Positions 26,391 through 34,061 of a stretch of 64,000 bases of DNA are shown here, piece by piece. The stretch is from Actinacidiphila yanglinensis (GTDB lineage Bacteria > Actinomycetota > Actinomycetes > Streptomycetales > Streptomycetaceae): the NCBI RefSeq assembly GCF_900107965.1, contig NZ_FNVU01000004.1:62001-126000 (forward strand). The letters run 5' to 3'. The position numbers were made by a program, and so were the translations under genes. The notes beneath the pieces were generated by a model. The model was given only the letters and a program-made list of their open reading frames with translations. It searched no databases and was not told the DNA's origin. How positions within the stretch are numbered: position 1 is the first letter of the stretch; each line of letters begins with the position of its first letter.

Positions 26391-27808
26391 GCTTCCACGG
26401 CTTCGACACCGCCCGCATACGCGCGATGGCCGCGCACATGAAGAGCGTCAGCCCCACCGCCCGCACCGTGCACGGCGACGTCGCCGGCCTGCTGCTGGAA
26501 GTGCAGGGGCTGATGGACGGCAAGCCGGCCACCACCAGCCCGCTGCTGGAACCGCTGGTCGGCCAGGTGCTCCCGATGTTCTCCACGGGGCTGCCGGGCT
26601 CCTTGCAGGGCGAACTCGACGACACCTCGGCGTCGATCGGCCGCCGCTGCGCCCAACTGGACTCGGTACAGGCCCTGGAGAAGCAGGGCTACACCGTCGA
26701 CCCGGGCCTGTACTTCGACGACGAGCCGCCCCTGGACGAGAAGAAGATCAAGGACGCGCTCGCGTACTTCGACGACCACATCGGCGACTCCGGCGGATTC
26801 CTGTGGTCCAACTCGGCCCAGGGCGCCAAGGAGGTCCTCGACGACTTCGCCAAGCTGTCGCCGGCCGAGCTGGACGCTGTGATGTCGCGGATGTCCGGCA
26901 GCCGGCTGAAGAAGCTCAACGACCAGCTGGGCGAGGGCTCTTCGTGGTGGGGCGCCGGCGACTCCGACGCCGCCGTCAAGGCCCGCTGGCAGAACATGCT
27001 CCAGTCGGAGTGCGGCCCGGCCACGCTGGCCCGGATCCGGCCGGAGCTCGGCAACCTGAAGTGGCAGCCGGACACCACCGTCGACGGCGCGCACTACCAG
27101 CCGGTGGACGGGCCGCTGTTCGGAACGACCGGACCCGACCTGATGAACGACCTCCGCCAGGGGCAGGACGGCGACTGCTGGTTCCTGTCCTCCCTGGCCG
27201 CGATCACCGAGCGCGACCCGAACTGGCCGCAGGAGCACATCAAGCAGAACCCGAACGGGACCTGCACCGTCACCTTCTACCGGAAGGGCCTGCTGCCGGG
27301 CATGCCGCCGACGCCGGTCCAGGTCACCGTCGACAACCAGCTCCCGGTCGACTCGAACGGCCACCCCGTCTACGCCGACACCCGGAGCGGCGCCACGTGG
27401 GTGGCGATCTACGAGAAGGCGTTCGCCCAGTACTCCGGCGGCTACGGCAGGATCGACGGCGGCTGGGGCGACGTCGGGATGTCCGATCTGACCGGCCAGT
27501 CCGCGACACGGCACAGCCCCGGCGACGTGTCCTTCGCCGACATCAGCGACCGGATCGGCAAGGGTGAGGCCGTGACCATCGGCACCAACGGCGACGGTGA
27601 CGTGCACGACGGCCGGCTGGTCTCCGGCCACGAGTACTCCGTGGAGCGGGTCGACATGAACGCCCACCCGCCGACCATCACGATCCTCAACCCATGGGGC
27701 TCGGGCCAGTACGAAGGCACCAACGTGATGCCCCAGGAGGTAACACTGACCGAGGACCAGTACCGCGCGAACCTGGACGAAGTCTCGTTCACGCCGTCAG
27801 GAGTGTGA
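26387..27808 (+). CDS. Calpain-family (C2) cysteine protease, possible type VII effector
   Basis: A 473-residue protein. The C-terminal half (about 240-460) is a calpain protease core with the full triad: C264 in QGQDGDCWFLSSLAAI, H415 in SGHEYSV, and N435 in ILNPWGSG. The N-terminal region (about 1-110) starts FHGFDTARIRAMAAHMKSV and is helical, like WXG/LXG-type delivery domains, followed by a helical linker (about 120-215). Bacterial calpains are sporadic; here the overlap with a WXG100-like gene suggests export or a self-contained toxin. Two small genes follow directly and could encode its inhibitors or partners. Catalytic residues look intact. Confidence 0.86.
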   Translation: MSFHGFDTARIRAMAAHMKSVSPTARTVHGDVAGLLLEVQGLMDGKPATTSPLLEPLVGQVLPMFSTGLPGSLQGELDDTSASIGRRCAQLDSVQALEKQGYTVDPGLYFDDEPPLDEKKIKDALAYFDDHIGDSGGFLWSNSAQGAKEVLDDFAKLSPAELDAVMSRMSGSRLKKLNDQLGEGSSWWGAGDSDAAVKARWQNMLQSECGPATLARIRPELGNLKWQPDTTVDGAHYQPVDGPLFGTTGPDLMNDLRQGQDGDCWFLSSLAAITERDPNWPQEHIKQNPNGTCTVTFYRKGLLPGMPPTPVQVTVDNQLPVDSNGHPVYADTRSGATWVAIYEKAFAQYSGGYGRIDGGWGDVGMSDLTGQSATRHSPGDVSFADISDRIGKGEAVTIGTNGDGDVHDGRLVSGHEYSVERVDMNAHPPTITILNPWGSGQYEGTNVMPQEVTLTEDQYRANLDEVSFTPSGV

Positions 27809-27812
27809 CCCG

Positions 27813-28097
27813 ATGCCCCACGTCTACCGCCTCGGCCGCCGGGCCCAGTTCCGGCGGGGTGACCTCACCGTCGGCATCGTGCAGACCAGCGCCGACCCCG
27901 ACGACCCCTGGGCGCGCCTCAACCTGATCGACGAGGGCGCGCGGGCGGGCGACGTCGTCGACGTCCGCGCCGGCGACGAGGTCGCCGTCGGACGGCACGT
28001 CCTGACCCTGGTCGAGGTCGTCCCCGGCACCCGGGACGGCCATGTCTCCTTCACCGTCGCCTGGCCGGGAGGGGAGGACGATGCGTCGGCCGAGTAG
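27813..28097 (+). CDS. Small beta-rich protein, DUF6406-like
   Basis: A 94-residue soluble protein starting 4 bases after the protease stop. The pattern GDEVAVGRHVLTLVEVV followed by VSFTVAW resembles the C-terminal half of streptomycete DUF6406 proteins; the match is tentative. Its last 17 bases overlap the following gene. Position directly behind a calpain protease makes it a candidate inhibitor, cofactor or immunity protein, with no direct sequence evidence for any of these. Confidence 0.68.
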   Translation: MPHVYRLGRRAQFRRGDLTVGIVQTSADPDDPWARLNLIDEGARAGDVVDVRAGDEVAVGRHVLTLVEVVPGTRDGHVSFTVAWPGGEDDASAE

Positions 28098-28542
28098 GCG
28101 CGGGCTGATCGCGGCCGTCGCCGGCCTGGTCGCGGTGTGCGTCGTCGCGGTCGTCGTCGCGGTCGTCGTCCACTCCCGGCCAGGCGACGGTGACGCGGGC
28201 GGCGGCACCCCGCCCCCGCTCGGCGCGCACGCCGCCGACATCCAGCGGCTGCGGGTGGTCCCGGACGGCAACCCGTCCCGCCCCACCGGCTACGCCCGGC
28301 GGGCCGACGGCACCAGCGTGGCCCTCGGCGTCCAGAACACCGGCAGCAAGCCCACGCCGCAGCGGGCGATCCTCATGATCCGTGACGACCGCGACACCTC
28401 CGCCCCGGCGAAGGTCCAGGTCGTCCGGCCCGGGCAGACCGTCACGGCGCTCGGCGTCAGGGTGAGGGTGCTCCGGATCTGGCAGATGTCCGACCCGGAC
28501 CACAACGCGATCGACATCCAGGTGGACCCGGTGGCTTCCTGA
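28081..28542 (+). CDS. Membrane-anchored small protein paired with the calpain operon
   Basis: A 153-residue protein; ATG 28081 has a very strong GGGAGGGGAGG site inside the end of the previous gene. The basic MRRPSRRG N-terminus leads into one membrane helix (LIAAVAGLVAVCVVAVVVAV), so the rest (about 40-153) should be outside. Its outer domain ends GQTVTALGVRVRVLRIWQM then IDIQVDPV, which parallels the end of the preceding 94-residue protein (G-x-x-V, hydrophobic strand, turn, strand). The two may be cytosolic and extracytosolic versions of one fold. Confidence 0.72.
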   Translation: MRRPSRRGLIAAVAGLVAVCVVAVVVAVVVHSRPGDGDAGGGTPPPLGAHAADIQRLRVVPDGNPSRPTGYARRADGTSVALGVQNTGSKPTPQRAILMIRDDRDTSAPAKVQVVRPGQTVTALGVRVRVLRIWQMSDPDHNAIDIQVDPVAS

Positions 28543-28555
28543 CGGAGCTCCGGCG

Positions 28556-28583
28556 GGGCGGGCGGCACCGGGGCGGCCCGCCC
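28556..28583. terminator. Shared terminator between convergent operons
   Basis: GGGCGGGC (28556-28563) and GCCCGCCC (28576-28583) form a perfect 8-bp stem between the end of the calpain operon and the end of the convergent MFS gene. It can act in both directions. Confidence 0.6.
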
Positions 28584-28585
28584 GC

Positions 28586-30034
28586 TCACTCCGCCGGCTC
28601 CGCCTGATGCGCGTCGTACTGCCAGAACGGCCGTACCGCCAGGGCCGCGACGACCACGAGCACGATGCAGAGGAACGCGCTGCCCGACCAGGCGAAGGTG
28701 AGCGTGGTGGTGGCAGCCATGGCGCCGGCCCGCAGGTCGCCGAGCCGGGGCCCGCCGGACACCACCACGGTGAAGACGCCCTGCATCCGGCCGCGCATCT
28801 CGTCCGGTGCGTAGGTCTGCAGGATCGTCTGCCGGTAGACCGCGCTGACCAGGTCGGCGGCGCCGGCGAGGACGAGGAGGAGGACGGCGAGCCACAGGGT
28901 GCGGGCGAACCCGGCCAGCGCGATCGCCGTCGCCCAGCCGACCACCGCCAGGGTGAGGGCCACGCCCTGCCGCCGGACGCGTCCGATCCACCCGCTGCAC
29001 AGGCCGGCCAGGACGGACCCGATGGCCACCGACGCGTACAGCAGCCCGATGCCGCCGTGGAAGCGGGCCGAGGCCGCCTGCGGGAAGAGGGCGCTGGGCA
29101 TGGCGAACACCATGGCGGCGATGTCCGCCCCGAACGACATCAGCAGCACCGGGTTGCCGCTGATGAAGCGCAGTCCGTCGATGACCGCGAGCACCCCCGA
29201 CCGGGCCAGGGCGCCGGCCGGTTTGATCGACGGCAGCCGGACCGTCGCGTACAGCGACATGCTGAACAGGACGGCGTCCAGGCCGTAGGCGTAGTCGAAG
29301 CCGTGCGGGAGCGCGACGAGGACGCCGGCCGCGAGCGGGCCGAGCACCTGGGCGACGTTCCCGACCGTGAAGTTCAGCGTGTTGGCGGCGGGCACCAGGT
29401 CGGGCGGCACGATGCGGGGGACGATGGCGCCGCGGGTCGAGGACGATATGGCGGAGCCGGCGCCCTGGACGGCGACGAGGACGAGGATCAGGGCCACCGA
29501 GCCGAGGCCGAGGAGCGTCTGGACGAGCAGCGCGAGCGTCACCGCCCACGTCACCAGTGACGACCACAGGGACAGCAGGCGGCGGTCGACCGCGTCCGCG
29601 ACGGCGCCGCCGTACAGGCCGAACACGACGATCGGCACGAAGCCGGTGAGCCCGGCCAGGCCCACGTACAGCGACGAGTGCGACAGGGCGTAGACCTGTA
29701 CCGGGATGGCGACCTCGGTGACCATCGTGCCGACGAGCGAGGCCCCCTGGCCGACGAGGACGCGCCGGAAGGCGGGAACGGCGAGCGGGCGGGTGTCGAC
29801 GGCGGCGCGGCGCAGACGGTCCCCGATGCCCCTGCCGGGGGCCTTCGGCCGGACGGCGGGCTCCCCGGGCGCGGCGGTTTCTCCCAGCACAGGGGCGGTG
29901 CCGGCGCCGATCCCCGGGTCGGCGCCTGCGGCGAGGGCCGGCCCGGCGAGGGTCTCTCCGGCCACCCCGTTCAGGGCTCGGCCGTCCGCGGCTTCGCCGT
30001 CGCCGTGTCCCGAGTCCAGGTGCGCTGTGTCCAT
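28586..30034 (-). CDS. MFS transporter (EntS/DHA-type exporter)
   Basis: A 482-residue major facilitator protein. A disordered N-terminal extension of about 85 residues precedes 12 helices. The loop 2-3 motif reads GGAVADAVDRRLLS (family G-x-x-x-D-R-x-x-R), preceded by FVPIVVFGLY; later helices include VALILVLVAVQGAGSAIS and a repeat DEMRGRMQGVF. It resembles the exporter group that includes enterobactin exporter EntS, so drug or metabolite efflux is likely. It is divergent from an AraC-family regulator across 54 bases containing a direct repeat, hence probably controlled by it. Confidence 0.85.
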   Translation of the reverse strand: MDTAHLDSGHGDGEAADGRALNGVAGETLAGPALAAGADPGIGAGTAPVLGETAAPGEPAVRPKAPGRGIGDRLRRAAVDTRPLAVPAFRRVLVGQGASLVGTMVTEVAIPVQVYALSHSSLYVGLAGLTGFVPIVVFGLYGGAVADAVDRRLLSLWSSLVTWAVTLALLVQTLLGLGSVALILVLVAVQGAGSAISSSTRGAIVPRIVPPDLVPAANTLNFTVGNVAQVLGPLAAGVLVALPHGFDYAYGLDAVLFSMSLYATVRLPSIKPAGALARSGVLAVIDGLRFISGNPVLLMSFGADIAAMVFAMPSALFPQAASARFHGGIGLLYASVAIGSVLAGLCSGWIGRVRRQGVALTLAVVGWATAIALAGFARTLWLAVLLLVLAGAADLVSAVYRQTILQTYAPDEMRGRMQGVFTVVVSGGPRLGDLRAGAMAATTTLTFAWSGSAFLCIVLVVVAALAVRPFWQYDAHQAEPAE

Positions 30035-30041
30035 GACGTCA

Positions 30042-30065
30042 CGCTGTCACGCCCACCCGCTGTCA
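30042..30065. promoter_or_regulatory. Direct repeat in the MFS/AraC divergent gap
   Basis: CGCTGTCA occurs twice, at 30042-30049 and 30058-30065, with starts 16 bases apart in the same orientation, within the 54-base gap. AraC-family dimers typically bind such half-site repeats. A candidate operator controlling both genes. Confidence 0.45.
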
Positions 30066-30088
30066 TACTTCCCATATTCTGCCTAGTT

Positions 30089-30871
30089 GTGTCGCATAAC
30101 AGCCGCCACCCGCTTCCTCCCACCAACGCCCATGACCATGCCCCGGGCGAGGTCATCGACCGCCACCGGCACGACTACCACCAGCTCATCTACGCCAGCA
30201 CCGGCGTCCTGGCGGTCCAGACCGAGGGCGGCGCCTGGGTCGCCTCCGGGGACCGCGCCGTGTGGACGCCCGCGCACATCTGGCACGAGCACCGCGTCTA
30301 CGGCCACAGTTCGGTGCACACCGTCGGCTTCCCGGTGGACGACGCACCGCTGCCGACCGGCTCGCCGGCGATCCTGGCCGTCGACGGCCTGCTTCGCGAA
30401 CTCCTCATCGCCTGCACCGGACCCGACCTCCCGGCCGACGAGTCGGGGCGGCTGCGGGCGGTGCTGGGGGACCGGCTGCGGCGGGCGCACACCCAGCCGC
30501 TCACGCTGCCCACCGCGCGCGACCCCCGGCTCGCCCACGCCTGCCGGCTGGTCCTGGACGACCTGGGGGTCCCCCGCACCATGACCTCGCTGGCCCGCCG
30601 GGTCGGCGTCGGCGAGCGGACCCTGACCCGGCTCTTCCGGGCCGAGTTCGGCATGACCTACCCGCAGTGGCGCACCAACACCCGCGTCTTCCACGCGATG
30701 ATCCAGCTGGCCGAGGGTGCGTCGGTGACCGCCACGGCGCGCCGCTGCGGCTGGGCCACGACGAGCGCGTTCATCGACACGTTCGCGCGCACGATGGGCC
30801 AGACCCCCGGTGCCTACCGGGCCGCGGCGAGCCTGCCCGCGCCGGACACGACGGACCAGCGCCGCAACTGA
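30089..30871 (+). CDS. AraC family transcriptional regulator with cupin sensor
   Basis: About 260 residues from GTG 30089. The N-terminal cupin (about 15-110) shows IDRHRHDYHQLIYASTG and VWTPAHIWHEHRV, the small-ligand sensing fold of this family. The C-terminal two-HTH domain (about 155-250) reads MTSLARRVGVGERTLTRLF and ATARRCGWATTSAFIDTF, then GQTPGAYR. It lies divergent to the MFS exporter with a 54-base gap. No Shine-Dalgarno is seen before the GTG, so the message may be leaderless. Likely an activator or repressor of the exporter in response to its substrate. Confidence 0.84.
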   Translation: MSHNSRHPLPPTNAHDHAPGEVIDRHRHDYHQLIYASTGVLAVQTEGGAWVASGDRAVWTPAHIWHEHRVYGHSSVHTVGFPVDDAPLPTGSPAILAVDGLLRELLIACTGPDLPADESGRLRAVLGDRLRRAHTQPLTLPTARDPRLAHACRLVLDDLGVPRTMTSLARRVGVGERTLTRLFRAEFGMTYPQWRTNTRVFHAMIQLAEGASVTATARRCGWATTSAFIDTFARTMGQTPGAYRAAASLPAPDTTDQRRN

Positions 30872-31225
30872 GCTGATCCGGACGGCCGTTCACGGCCCCG
30901 GGTCCCGCGCCCGGTCCGGCCCCGCGTTCGCCCCCGGCCACGCCTCCGACCCGCTCCCACCAGCGGCTTCCTGCCGCGCCCGCCGACCGCGCCATCCCGG
31001 TCCCGCCGTTGACGAACTGCCACCACGCTGAGTGGTGCTTGTTGTCATGTTCACGCCATTGCGCCAACCGGTAGCAGCGTGCGCCTTCCCCGTCCCCGTC
31101 GGCGGACGACAGCATCGGTGCACCGGCCTGGTCGGCCCAGCCTCCCCACCCACCACGTGGGTCACGAACGGCAGGCCGAGTCCCCCCACCACCCTCGCAA
31201 CTCCCACACCATTGGAGTTCACCGG
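30872..31225. other. Gene-free gap of 354 bases
   Basis: No coding region is supported. A hairpin CACCAC-GCTGA-GTGGTG (31021-31037) followed by CTTGTTGTC may terminate the AraC transcript. The stretch after it, to about 31080, is less GC-rich than its surroundings and probably holds the peptidase promoter. TTGGAG at 31212-31217 is the peptidase ribosome site. Confidence 0.4.
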
Positions 31226-31930
31226 ATGCACACCTTCCGCACCGCCGCCCCGACGCGGGCCGCCGCCGCCACGCTGCTCGCGCTGTCCTGCGCCTGCCTG
31301 GCCGGACCCGCCGGAGCCGCCGCCCCGGGCATCGAGTTCGGCGCCGCCCACTACGCCCAGCCGATGCACGGCTTCTCCGGAGACAGCAACTGGGGCGGCT
31401 ACATAGCCCAGGGCTCCTTCACGAGCATCTCCGGCTCGTGGACCATGCCCACCGTGACCTGCAACTCCTCGAACGACCTCTACGCGCCGTGGATCGGCAT
31501 CGACGGCTACGGCTCGCAGACGGTCGAGCAGACGGGCGTCCAGGTGGACTGCTCCAGCGGCCGCCCGGAGTACTCCGGTTGGTACGAGATGTACCCGGCC
31601 GCGCCGGTGTACTTCAACAACTCCGTGGCCGCGGGCGACACCTTCACCGCCAGCGTGGTCGGCAGCGGCAGCTCGTACACCCTCAAGCTGTCCGACACCA
31701 CCAAGGGCTGGACGCAGACCGCGACGAAGTCGCTGAACGGCGAGGACGCCAGCGCCGAGGCCGTGATCGAGTCGCCGACGGGCAGCTACCCGTCCTTCAA
31801 CGACCAGCACTTCAGCGGCATCACCGTCGACGGCCAGGTCTTCGACACCTACGGCCCGCAGGCCATCGACAGCGGCCAGTACACCGAGACCGCGCTCAGC
31901 AACGGCGCGTTCGACATCATCCCGGGCTGA
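31226..31930 (+). CDS. Secreted G1-family glutamic endopeptidase
   Basis: A 234-residue exported protein. The signal peptide (about 1-32, ending AGAAAPG) is followed by a beta-sandwich peptidase of the G1 (eqolisin/scytalidoglutamic) family. Recognisable blocks are DSNWGGYIAQG, SWTMPTVTC, WIGIDGYGSQTVEQTG containing the catalytic Gln (Q102), and ASAEAVIESPTG containing the catalytic-region glutamates (E178/E182). These enzymes are acid proteases first known from fungi and later found in bacteria. Length of the mature enzyme (about 200 residues) is typical; no long propeptide is present. A strong terminator follows, so it is transcribed alone. Confidence 0.9.
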   Translation: MHTFRTAAPTRAAAATLLALSCACLAGPAGAAAPGIEFGAAHYAQPMHGFSGDSNWGGYIAQGSFTSISGSWTMPTVTCNSSNDLYAPWIGIDGYGSQTVEQTGVQVDCSSGRPEYSGWYEMYPAAPVYFNNSVAAGDTFTASVVGSGSSYTLKLSDTTKGWTQTATKSLNGEDASAEAVIESPTGSYPSFNDQHFSGITVDGQVFDTYGPQAIDSGQYTETALSNGAFDIIPG

Positions 31931-31949
31931 CCGTCCGTCACATGCCGCC

Positions 31950-31981
31950 GGGGCCGGACGCGTTCGCGCGCGTCCGGCCCC
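31950..31981. terminator. Strong bidirectional terminator
   Basis: GGGGCCGGACGCG (31950-31962) pairs perfectly over 13 bp with CGCGTCCGGCCCC (31969-31981) around a TTCGCG loop. It lies between two convergent genes (glutamic peptidase and the hydrolase) and should end both. Confidence 0.75.
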
Positions 31982-32005
31982 GCGGCCGTTCCGGAACGGC
32001 CACCG

Positions 32006-32953
32006 TCAGGCGGCCGTGGGGCGGGACGGGCTCCCGGCGGCGACCGCCAGGTGCTCCCCGAAGAAGCCGGTCAGCCGTGCGACCGCGGGCGTGACGTACG
32101 CGTCCTTGTCGTAGAGGTCGACGTGCGAGGCCCCCTCGATCCAGTGCAGTTCCTTCGGGCCGCCCGCCCTGCCCAGCGCCTCCACGCTCATCCACGACGT
32201 CACCGCCTCACGGCCGGCGATCATGAGCAGCGGGCGCGGGGCGAGCAGGCCGACGGCGTGGAAGGCGTCGAACGCGGCGATGCGGTCGACGCTGGACCAG
32301 GTCAGGGTCCGGGCCGAGCGCGGGTGCCGGGCGCGGGAGGTGCAGTAGTACTCCCAGCCCTCGTGGACGTGCGGGCCGCCCTGGCGCGCCTCCTCCTCGG
32401 TCCCGGGGAAGAGCGGGAAGCGGCCGGTGCCCTCGCCGCCGGCCTCGGCGGTGCGTGCCGCCGCGGCCTGGTCGAGCATCGCCCCGAGGACGGCGGGGTC
32501 CTGGGTCCCGTCGGCGCCCAGCCGGAACTGGCGGGCGATGTCGACGGCACTGACGGTGCCGACGGCCTTCACGCGGTGGTCGGTCGAGGCGGCGGCGAGC
32601 GCGTACCCGCCGGAGGCGCAGATGCCCAGCATCCCGACACGGACCGGGTCCACGTCGTCGCGGGTGGTGAGGTAGGACACGGCGGCCTTCAGGTCCTCCA
32701 CCCGCTGGGCGGGGTCCTCCAGGCCGCGCGGCGCGCCCTCGCTCTCGCCCTGGTAGGCGGCGTCGAAGGCGAGAGCGAGGAACCCCTGCTCGGCGAGCCG
32801 CCGCGCGTACAGACCGGCGGCCTGCTCCTTCACGCCGGTGCCGGGGTGGCCCACGACGATCGCGGGGTGCGGTCCGGCGCCGCCGCCCTCGGGGGCGTAG
32901 AGGTGGCCGGCGAGGTTCAGGCCGGCACTGGGGAAGGTGACGTCGGTCCGCAT
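32006..32953 (-). CDS. Alpha/beta hydrolase, dienelactone-hydrolase-like
   Basis: A 315-residue alpha/beta hydrolase. ATG 32953 is preceded by AGGAG and starts the natural MRTDVTFPSAGL strand. The oxyanion region is VVGHPGTGVKEQ; the nucleophile elbow reads MLGICASGGYAL, with Cys where most hydrolases have Ser (G-x-C-x-G-G), as in dienelactone hydrolases. The acid is around LLMIAGREA and the His in GASHVDLYD. No signal peptide. It diverges from an XRE regulator across 176 bases with an inverted repeat, and is probably that regulator's target. The substrate is unknown. Confidence 0.86.
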   Translation of the reverse strand: MRTDVTFPSAGLNLAGHLYAPEGGGAGPHPAIVVGHPGTGVKEQAAGLYARRLAEQGFLALAFDAAYQGESEGAPRGLEDPAQRVEDLKAAVSYLTTRDDVDPVRVGMLGICASGGYALAAASTDHRVKAVGTVSAVDIARQFRLGADGTQDPAVLGAMLDQAAAARTAEAGGEGTGRFPLFPGTEEEARQGGPHVHEGWEYYCTSRARHPRSARTLTWSSVDRIAAFDAFHAVGLLAPRPLLMIAGREAVTSWMSVEALGRAGGPKELHWIEGASHVDLYDKDAYVTPAVARLTGFFGEHLAVAAGSPSRPTAA

Positions 32954-33074
32954 GAGTGGGCGCTCCTGTCGTGCTGCGTCGGCGCAGGCCCGGAAGGCCG
33001 CCGCCGGTGGCCGCCGGTTCGCCGGCCACCCCTTCACCGTCGCGCCGCCGGGCGGGGGGTGCCAGGGACGGTCC

Positions 33075-33099
33075 TGCCTATGCATTCCCGTACCAGGCA
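33075..33099. promoter_or_regulatory. Inverted repeat between hydrolase and XRE regulator
   Basis: TGCCT (33075-33079) and AGGCA (33095-33099) are inverted around a 15-base AT-richer centre with TATGCATT. The repeat lies 31 bases before the regulator ATG and 122 bases before the hydrolase ATG. A candidate operator for the adjacent regulator. Confidence 0.4.
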
Positions 33100-33129
33100 C
33101 CCCGCGCCGGCCTCGCGGACACTGGAGGC

Positions 33130-34047
33130 ATGGCACCTTCCGGCACCCCGTCCCACAGCAGCGAGCTGGGCGCGTTCCTGCGCTCGCGCCGCGCCGCGCT
33201 CGACCCCCGGCAGGCGGGTCTGCCCGACGACGGCCGGCCGCGACGGGTGCCCGGGCTGCGCAGGGAGGAACTGGCCCAGCTCGCCCACGTCAGCATCGAC
33301 TACGTGGTCCGGCTGGAGCAGGGGCGCACCCGCCGGGTCTCCCGCCCCGTCCTGGACGCGCTCGCCGACGCGCTCCGACTCGCGGCCGACGAGCGCGCGT
33401 ACCTCTACACGCTCGCCGACGTCTCCCCGGCCGCGCCCGCGCGCGGACCGGGCCGGTCCGAGGTCGCCACCCGGCTGCGCCGGCTGCTGTCGACCATGCC
33501 GGACGTCCCGGCCATGGTGCTGCACCGGGGCATGGACGTCCTCGCCTGGAACCGTGCGGCCGCCGCCCTGCTGACCGACTTCGGCGCCCTGCCCCCGGCC
33601 GAGCGCAACCTGATCCGGCTGACCTTCCTCGACGAGTCCTTCCGGGCCCTGTACGCGGACTGGCCGCGCGCCGCCCGCGAGTGCGTCGCGGTCCTGCGCA
33701 TGGAGGCCGGCCGCACGCCCCACGATCCGGCACTGGCCGCGCTGGTCGGCGAACTCAGCCTCCGCGACCAGGACTTCCGCACCTGGTGGGCGGGCCACCA
33801 GGTGCGCGGACCGCGGCAGCTGACCAAGACCTACCGGCATCCGGTCGTCGGCACCCTCACCCTCGACGTGCAGCAGTTCTCCGTCGACACCCACCCCGAC
33901 CAGCTCCTGGTCGCCTACACCGCGGAGCCCGACTCCCCCTCCGCCGAGGCGCTGCGCTTCCTCCTCCAGTGGTCCGACGCCCGCGGCACCGGCCGGGACG
34001 GCGAAGGCGCCGGCCACCCGGGCGGCGCCCGCAATGGGATGCCGTAG
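33130..34047 (+). CDS. XRE-family regulator with MmyB-like ligand domain
   Basis: A 305-residue transcription factor. The helix-turn-helix lies at about 35-90 (VPGLRREELAQLAHVSIDYV, RLEQGRTRRVSRPVLDALA), followed by an MmyB-like ligand-binding domain (about 110-270: MVLHRGMDVLAWNRAAAAL, then FRTWWAGHQVRG and the KTYRHPVVGTLTLDVQQF block). This architecture is abundant in streptomycetes next to a single oxidoreductase or hydrolase gene. Here the divergent partner is the dienelactone-hydrolase-like gene. ATG 33130 follows GGAGG very closely, and an upstream in-frame start would run into the operator. Confidence 0.87.
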   Translation: MAPSGTPSHSSELGAFLRSRRAALDPRQAGLPDDGRPRRVPGLRREELAQLAHVSIDYVVRLEQGRTRRVSRPVLDALADALRLAADERAYLYTLADVSPAAPARGPGRSEVATRLRRLLSTMPDVPAMVLHRGMDVLAWNRAAAALLTDFGALPPAERNLIRLTFLDESFRALYADWPRAARECVAVLRMEAGRTPHDPALAALVGELSLRDQDFRTWWAGHQVRGPRQLTKTYRHPVVGTLTLDVQQFSVDTHPDQLLVAYTAEPDSPSAEALRFLLQWSDARGTGRDGEGAGHPGGARNGMP

Positions 34048-34061
34048 CCGCTGCCGGCGCC

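Noticed and set aside
28042..28080. Longer start for the membrane-anchored gene
   Set aside because: The strong GGGAGGGGAGG site points to ATG 28081, and the added residues would spoil the membrane-signal N-terminus.
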